Shown in pieces: positions 7,537 through 11,117 of a stretch of DNA of 11,117 bases (its first letter is position 1; every line of letters starts with the position of its first letter). Source of the DNA: Flavobacteriia bacterium. GTDB taxonomy: Bacteria; Bacteroidota; Bacteroidia; Flavobacteriales; Flavobacteriaceae. The position numbers were made by a program, and so were the translations under genes. The stretch is taken from NCBI GenBank assembly GCA_011330545.1, contig DRQI01000334.1, positions 1 through 11,117 of the forward strand, given 5' to 3'. Below the pieces are notes generated by a model. The model was not told where the DNA came from, made no database searches, and worked only from the letters and a program-made list of their open reading frames with translations.

Positions 7537-8439
7537 ATGGGAATGAAACACAACTTTTTATCATTACTGTTTTGTGCTGGATTGGTAAGCTGTAATGCAC
7601 AAAAAATAACCGGTAATGCACCGCAAAACACTGCCCCTAAAAAAATAAAAGTATTTTTTTTAGCTGGCCAATCAAATATGGAAGGCCGGGCAAGGGCTTA
7701 TAACTTAACCGATGAAGATAGGGCACGGCTCAAGAAAGCACAACACAATGTAACCCTATATTACAATCATCAAAAGCCGGTTCGGTTACAAGTTAGCAAA
7801 GCTTCGAAATATATAGCTAAAAAATTTGAGACTGATTCGGTATTCGGGCCAGAGTTATTTTTCGGAATTCGCTTATCGGAAAAATATCCCAATCATAAGA
7901 TTATATTGATTAAACGGTCAAAAGGAGGGATGTCATTGTATGGCGCTTGGAACAAGAATTGGTCACTAGATAAAGCCAAAGTTATGAAAGAAGATGACGA
8001 CCCAAAATTATATAGTGACTTTATCTCTTATGCAAAAGAAATTTTAAGCAATTTTAATAAAGAAGAATATGAATTAGCCGGTATGCTTTGGGTGCAAGGC
8101 GAGAGTGATAGTGGGAAAAAGAAAAACGGCTCTCTTCCGGCAGATGCCTATGAAGAAAATTTAAAGGCACTCATTAAAGGTGTTAGAACTGAATTTTCAT
8201 CGCCACAACTGCCCTTTTTAATATTTCAAGTAGGTAGCGGAAAAGTAGTGAAGGCTATGAAAAATATTGCTAAAAATGATGCGTATGTATCCTTAATTAC
8301 GCAATCTAAAGATAAAAATGCTACCAATTATTTTGAAAAAAACCCGCCACCGTTAGGCCATTATAAATACAAGAGTATGAAAAAAATAGGGGAGTTATTT
8401 TTTGAATACTACGAAAAACATTACGCAAAGAAACAATAA
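7537..8439 (+). CDS. SASA/SGNH-type carbohydrate esterase lipoprotein (sialate O-acetylesterase-like)
   Basis: The protein has 300 residues from the ATG at 7537. An ATG at 7543 (MKHNFLS) gives the same protein less two residues and is equally possible. The signal ends in the lipobox GLVSC (Cys19), so it should be anchored as a lipoprotein. The SASA (sialate O-acetylesterase-related) domain runs from about 37 to 290. It has FLAGQSNMEGR (41-51) with the nucleophile Ser46, FGPEL (103-107), KRSKGGMSL (126-134) and MLWVQGESDS (183-192). A C-terminal PLGHYKYKSM has His275 as the likely catalytic base. The family, related to CE6, removes O-acetyl groups from sugars such as acetylated xylan or sialic acids. 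The acidic residue usually found three places before the catalytic His is Pro here, so the triad may be a dyad. The second beta-helix gene starts 11 bases downstream, which suggests that the pair acts on one acetylated glycan. Confidence 0.85.
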   Translation: MGMKHNFLSLLFCAGLVSCNAQKITGNAPQNTAPKKIKVFFLAGQSNMEGRARAYNLTDEDRARLKKAQHNVTLYYNHQKPVRLQVSKASKYIAKKFETDSVFGPELFFGIRLSEKYPNHKIILIKRSKGGMSLYGAWNKNWSLDKAKVMKEDDDPKLYSDFISYAKEILSNFNKEEYELAGMLWVQGESDSGKKKNGSLPADAYEENLKALIKGVRTEFSSPQLPFLIFQVGSGKVVKAMKNIAKNDAYVSLITQSKDKNATNYFEKNPPPLGHYKYKSMKKIGELFFEYYEKHYAKKQ

Positions 8440-8450
8440 AAGACACCTAA

Positions 8451-10247
8451 ATGAGTAAAAAAATTTCGCTAACACTTATGGCATCATGTATGCTATTATT
8501 GAGTTTTGCCCAAACAGGTTATTATGTAGACCAAATAAATGGTTCTGACACTAACAACGGAACAAGTGCTGCAACAGCATATAAAACTTTTGACAAAGCG
8601 AAAAACCAAGTAACAGCGGGAGACACTATTTCAATCATTGGAGTATATGCAAATTCAAGTTACAATCCTAATTTCACTTATACCGTTCCACACGATGCTC
8701 ATTTATGGCACAGAGAGAATACTATTAGAATTACCGGACTAAACGGTTCGAATGGAAACTATATTACTATTAAAGGCTTTGATAGTAACGCTGTTATTAA
8801 GGGCGATGGTTCAAATATTATTAGAGTTACCAATAGTTCGTATTTAAAATTTGAAAACTTAACTATAGAAGGTGAAGTAGATAGAATTCCATTAAGCACA
8901 GCAAATGCGTTGCAGTTTATATATGTTTTAGGTAGTGGAGTTACCAATCCAACGGCGGCTGATATTCATTACAGAAACGAAGACGAAACGAACGACAACG
9001 ATAATATCGTAGAAGAAACTGATACATATACCTCTTTAGGTAGCGTAACCAGACCTTCATATATTGATACCAGAGGATTATATATTAGTGGATCGGATAA
9101 TATCATTATAAAAAACAATACGATTCATCATACACCGGGAGGAGGGTTGCGTGTTTCAGATAGTAAATTTGTAGATATAATTGGAAACGAAATTTACCGT
9201 TGTTCTGCAAGGTCGTATTCAGGCACGCATGCTTTGGTCGTGACAAAAACCAAGCCGATTGGAAATAATGGATACAGCATAAACATTCTCAAAAACAACA
9301 TACATCATAATTATAATGAGCAATTTTCTTGGGCACCAACAAAAACGATTATTACACCGCGAATAGATGAAGGAAAAGGAATATCCTTACAACGAAATAA
9401 TTTGTCTAGCTGGATAAATGGACAAGGACGTATTTTAGTACAAAATAATTTATGTTATTGGAATGGCTTTAGCGGTGTGCATAGTAATGATGGTTATAGA
9501 ATAGATTTTATTAATAATACCTGTTATATGAATTCTTATACTAATTCTGTTGAACCTTATGGGCCTGCTGGTTCTCTAAGTAGTGAAGGGCAACAAGGAA
9601 AAAATATAGGGATTAGTGCTCAAGGCGGAGATGATATCAAAATGATAAACAATATATCAGTAGTTGATACAGATTGGAATGGTTTTGCGCTTGCTTCCGG
9701 AGGAACAACGAATTTAACAGTAAGTGATAATTTAATTTTTGGAATAAATGGAACTGTTAATGAAGATAATGATATTGCCTCAATAGATGTTAATACAACC
9801 ATTGATAATCCTCTATTTGTTAATGCTCCAACAAATTATTTAGACGAAACAAATAGTTTTGATTTTAATCTACAGCAAACCTCTCCAGCTATTGATGCTT
9901 CAGATAATAGTGTTGCGCCTACAGATGACTTTTTTGGAAATACGAGAGATAGTAATGCTGATATTGGAGCCATAGAATTTGGGGCAACATTAGGGATAGA
10001 TGATTTAGCAACAACCAATTTTATCATTTACCCAAACCCTTTTAATGAATCTGTTAAAATTAATGGAGTAGAACAAATCGAAACACTTGAAATTTTTACT
10101 ATTACCGGACAAAAACTTTTACTTGATGATATTTCAATGGCCAAAAACCAAACTCAATCGACAATTAATCTTTCAGGATTAGCAAATGGTATTTATCTAT
10201 TACGAGTGAATAATACGATAAAAAAGATTATTAAAAAATATGATTGA
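8451..10247 (+). CDS. T9SS-secreted right-handed parallel beta-helix protein (possible polysaccharide lyase), copy 2
   Basis: The protein has 598 residues with a signal peptide ending SFAQ (residues 1-21). The N-cap is GSDTNNGTSAATAYKTFDKA with TAGDTISI (31-62). Beta-helix coils run from about 90 to 430 (NYITIKGF, YLKFENLTIEG, IIIKNNTIHH, INILKNNIHHN, ILVQNNLCYWN, IDFINNTCYMN). An Asp/Glu/Asn-rich insertion lies at about 143-205. The end cap NPLFVN...TSPAIDASDNS...ADIGAIEFG spans about 453-511, and a type A T9SS sorting domain follows (IIYPNPFNESVKI, IFTITGQKLLL, LANGIYLLRVN). It is a paralog of the protein at 3514. Residues 281-316 match copy 1 residues 271-306 at 23 of 36 positions, including HHN, SWAP, KTII, IDEG and RN. 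Its alanine codons differ: GCC is 4 of 32 here against 19 of 39 in copy 1, by hand count. A strong terminator follows. A lyase or hydrolase role is inferred from fold and context only. Confidence 0.85.
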   Translation: MSKKISLTLMASCMLLLSFAQTGYYVDQINGSDTNNGTSAATAYKTFDKAKNQVTAGDTISIIGVYANSSYNPNFTYTVPHDAHLWHRENTIRITGLNGSNGNYITIKGFDSNAVIKGDGSNIIRVTNSSYLKFENLTIEGEVDRIPLSTANALQFIYVLGSGVTNPTAADIHYRNEDETNDNDNIVEETDTYTSLGSVTRPSYIDTRGLYISGSDNIIIKNNTIHHTPGGGLRVSDSKFVDIIGNEIYRCSARSYSGTHALVVTKTKPIGNNGYSINILKNNIHHNYNEQFSWAPTKTIITPRIDEGKGISLQRNNLSSWINGQGRILVQNNLCYWNGFSGVHSNDGYRIDFINNTCYMNSYTNSVEPYGPAGSLSSEGQQGKNIGISAQGGDDIKMINNISVVDTDWNGFALASGGTTNLTVSDNLIFGINGTVNEDNDIASIDVNTTIDNPLFVNAPTNYLDETNSFDFNLQQTSPAIDASDNSVAPTDDFFGNTRDSNADIGAIEFGATLGIDDLATTNFIIYPNPFNESVKINGVEQIETLEIFTITGQKLLLDDISMAKNQTQSTINLSGLANGIYLLRVNNTIKKIIKKYD

Positions 10248-10303
10248 TGACTATTCTAAAGATTTTATAGAAGAATTCTAACATCAAACAAAAAGGTTAT
10301 CCT

Positions 10304-10360
10304 AAAATAATAAAACCCTGCAAACTAGATGATTTACAGGGTTTTGTTATTTTTTAGTTT
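10304..10360. terminator. Strong, probably bidirectional, intrinsic terminator
   Basis: AAAATAATAAAACCCTG (10304-10320) pairs with CAGGGTTTTGTTATTTT (10337-10353) to make a stem of about 17 bp with one G-T wobble. A T-rich tail follows on the + strand. The opposite strand also ends in a T-rich run, so it can stop transcription both from the second beta-helix gene and from the tRNA side. Confidence 0.85.
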
Positions 10361-10368
10361 TTCTAAAA

Positions 10369-10386
10369 GTGACCTGGCTGGGGCTC
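10369..10386 (-). repeat. Duplicated 3' end of tRNA-Lys (tRNA fragment, possible att scar)
   Basis: Read on the - strand, GAGCCCCAGCCAGGTCAC is identical to the last part of the T arm and the 3' acceptor strand of the tRNA-Lys gene at 10483-10555, plus one base beyond it. The two copies lie 113 bases apart in the same orientation. The similarity stops inside the T loop, and the rest of a tRNA is absent, so this is not a functional gene. A short copy of a tRNA 3' end is the usual mark left by tyrosine-integrase insertion into a tRNA gene. A small local duplication is the alternative. Confidence 0.7.
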
Positions 10387-10430
10387 CCTTAGTCTACGCT
10401 CAGGATAAACTTCTCGCCCAATTATATAAT

Positions 10431-10473
10431 AAAAAACAGAATTAATCAAAACATAGGTAATGATAATTCTGTT
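10431..10473 (-). terminator. Intrinsic terminator of tRNA-Lys
   Basis: On the - strand, AACAGAATTA (10473-10464) and TAATTCTGTT (10444-10435) form a perfect 10-bp stem. It starts about 10 bases after the tRNA 3' end and runs into TTTT (10434-10431). The stem is A+T-rich but otherwise a normal rho-independent terminator. Confidence 0.6.
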
Positions 10474-10482
10474 ATGAATTTG

Positions 10483-10555
10483 TGACCTGGCTGGGGCTCG
10501 AACCCAGGACCCTCTCCTTAAAAGGGAGATGCTCTACCAACTGAGCTACCAGGTC
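10483..10555 (-). tRNA. tRNA-Lys (anticodon UUU)
   Basis: The - strand folds as a complete 73-base cloverleaf. The acceptor stem is GACCTGG/CCAGGTC, the D stem GCTC/GAGC, the anticodon stem TCTCC/GGAGA around the loop CTTTTAA (anticodon TTT), and the T stem CTGGG/CCCAG around TTCGAGC. The discriminator base is A. The 3' CCA is not encoded, as the next bases read CA. A good Bacteroidota promoter lies upstream and a terminator downstream, so the gene looks functional. Its 3' end is duplicated at 10369-10386. Confidence 0.97.
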
Positions 10556-10570
10556 AATCAATTTCGGATG

Positions 10571-10600
10571 CAAATATACTATCTAATATTTATTTACCAA
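10571..10600 (-). promoter_or_regulatory. Bacteroidota-type promoter of tRNA-Lys
   Basis: On the - strand, TTG (10600-10598) is followed by exactly 19 bases and then TATATTTG (10578-10571). This is a full match to the Bacteroidota primary sigma consensus TTG-N(17-23)-TAnnTTTG. Transcription would start a few bases downstream, shortly before the tRNA 5' end at 10555. Confidence 0.8.
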
Positions 10601-10666
10601 CTTATTTTATAAAAAAATTTCTACGATATTTGTGCTTTGCGATAGCATACTTAAAATCAATTTTTT

Positions 10667-11117
10667 ATGATAATAGTTTTGATAGGTTATATGACTAGTG
10701 GAAAGTCGTCAATAGGTAAAAAATTAGCTCGTAAACGCCACATACCCTTTGTTGACTTGGATGATTATATTGCCCAAAAAGAGCAATTGGCCATTCCCGA
10801 TATATTTAAAACCAAGGGTGAAATTTATTTTAGGAAAAAAGAAACAATATATTTAAACGAATTACTACAGCGAAAAGACGATTTTATATTGGCACTCGGT
10901 GGTGGTACCCCTTGCTACGGAAACAATATGGATACCATCAAATTAAAGGCTTTTTCAGTATATTTAAAATCTTCAATTACAACTATTTATAATAAATTAT
11001 CTAAACAAAAAAATAAGAAAAAAAGGCCGCTCGTAGCCACTGTTAAAACAACAGATTTAAAAGAGTTTATTGCCAAACACCTCTTCGAACGCTCTCCTTT
11101 TTATGAGCAAGCAACCA
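10667..11117 (+). CDS. aroK: Shikimate kinase (3' end outside the window)
   Basis: The ATG at 10667 opens a frame that runs off the window after 150 residues. Shikimate kinases have about 165-175, so only a short C-terminal piece is missing. The enzyme phosphorylates shikimate to shikimate 3-phosphate with ATP in the cytoplasmic chorismate pathway to aromatic amino acids. Seen in order: Walker A GYMTSGKS (7-14); VDLDDY with the shikimate-binding Asp32; FRKKE with Arg56; LALGGGTPCY with the GGG shikimate-binding loop (78-80); the ATP lid Arg in KKKRPLV (Arg120); and ERSPFYEQA with Arg142. All key residues are present. This is a core housekeeping gene and marks the right-hand edge of the accessory locus. 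No clear promoter consensus is seen before it, although GATATTTG at 10625-10632 is one mismatch from the -7 box. Confidence 0.95.
   Translation, partial: MIIVLIGYMTSGKSSIGKKLARKRHIPFVDLDDYIAQKEQLAIPDIFKTKGEIYFRKKETIYLNELLQRKDDFILALGGGTPCYGNNMDTIKLKAFSVYLKSSITTIYNKLSKQKNKKKRPLVATVKTTDLKEFIAKHLFERSPFYEQAT

Noticed and set aside
10369..10440. A second tRNA gene at the duplicated tRNA-Lys end
   Set aside because: Only 18 bases match. No T stem partner, anticodon arm, D arm or 5' acceptor strand can be found beyond them.

Overview
The window is A+T-rich chromosomal DNA from a Bacteroidota bacterium, most likely a marine member of the Flavobacteriia. The signs are three secreted proteins ending in a type IX secretion (T9SS) sorting domain, lipoproteins with short lipoboxes, A-rich translation starts with almost no Shine-Dalgarno sequences, and a clear Bacteroidota promoter (TTG, 19 bases, TAnnTTTG) before a tRNA gene. 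All protein genes seen are on the + strand. The one tRNA is on the - strand.

Layout: (1) 1-390 is the 3' end of a gene for an LTxxQ-type or DUF3826-like protein with a very basic tail. (2) 602-3268 holds two closely spaced genes: a T9SS-exported protein with two tandem carbohydrate-binding-like beta-sandwich repeats, and a 12-helix sugar porter of the major facilitator superfamily. (3) 3269-3513 is intergenic and holds two palindromes, one a perfect 33-base repeat. (4) 3514-7411 holds a T9SS-exported right-handed beta-helix protein followed, 10 bases later, by an octahaem c-type cytochrome lipoprotein with HEAT-like and TPR regions. (5) 7537-10247 holds a lipoprotein of the sialate O-acetylesterase (SASA/SGNH) type followed, 11 bases later, by a second beta-helix protein paralogous to the first. 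(6) 10248-10600 holds a strong terminator, an 18-base copy of the 3' end of tRNA-Lys, the terminator of tRNA-Lys, tRNA-Lys(UUU) itself and its promoter. (7) 10667 to the window end is a shikimate kinase gene, cut by the window edge.

Working interpretation (inference): 602-10247 is an accessory polysaccharide-use locus without SusC/SusD in view. The beta-helix proteins would bind or cleave an acidic or O-acetylated glycan at the cell surface, the SASA lipoprotein would remove acyl groups, and the sugar porter would import the released sugar. The octahaem cytochrome is the odd partner and would bring electron transfer or redox chemistry to the envelope. The cytochrome belongs to a recognisable, widespread family. 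What is unusual is its neighbourhood and the pair of beta-helix paralogs, which share a conserved charged block that could be an active site.

Two observations bear on the locus history. Hand-counted alanine codons fall into two blocks: GCC is about 46% in 3514-7411 and about 15% in 7537-10247. A duplicated tRNA-Lys 3' end lies on the right flank. Together they suggest that the locus was assembled in pieces beside a tRNA insertion site.
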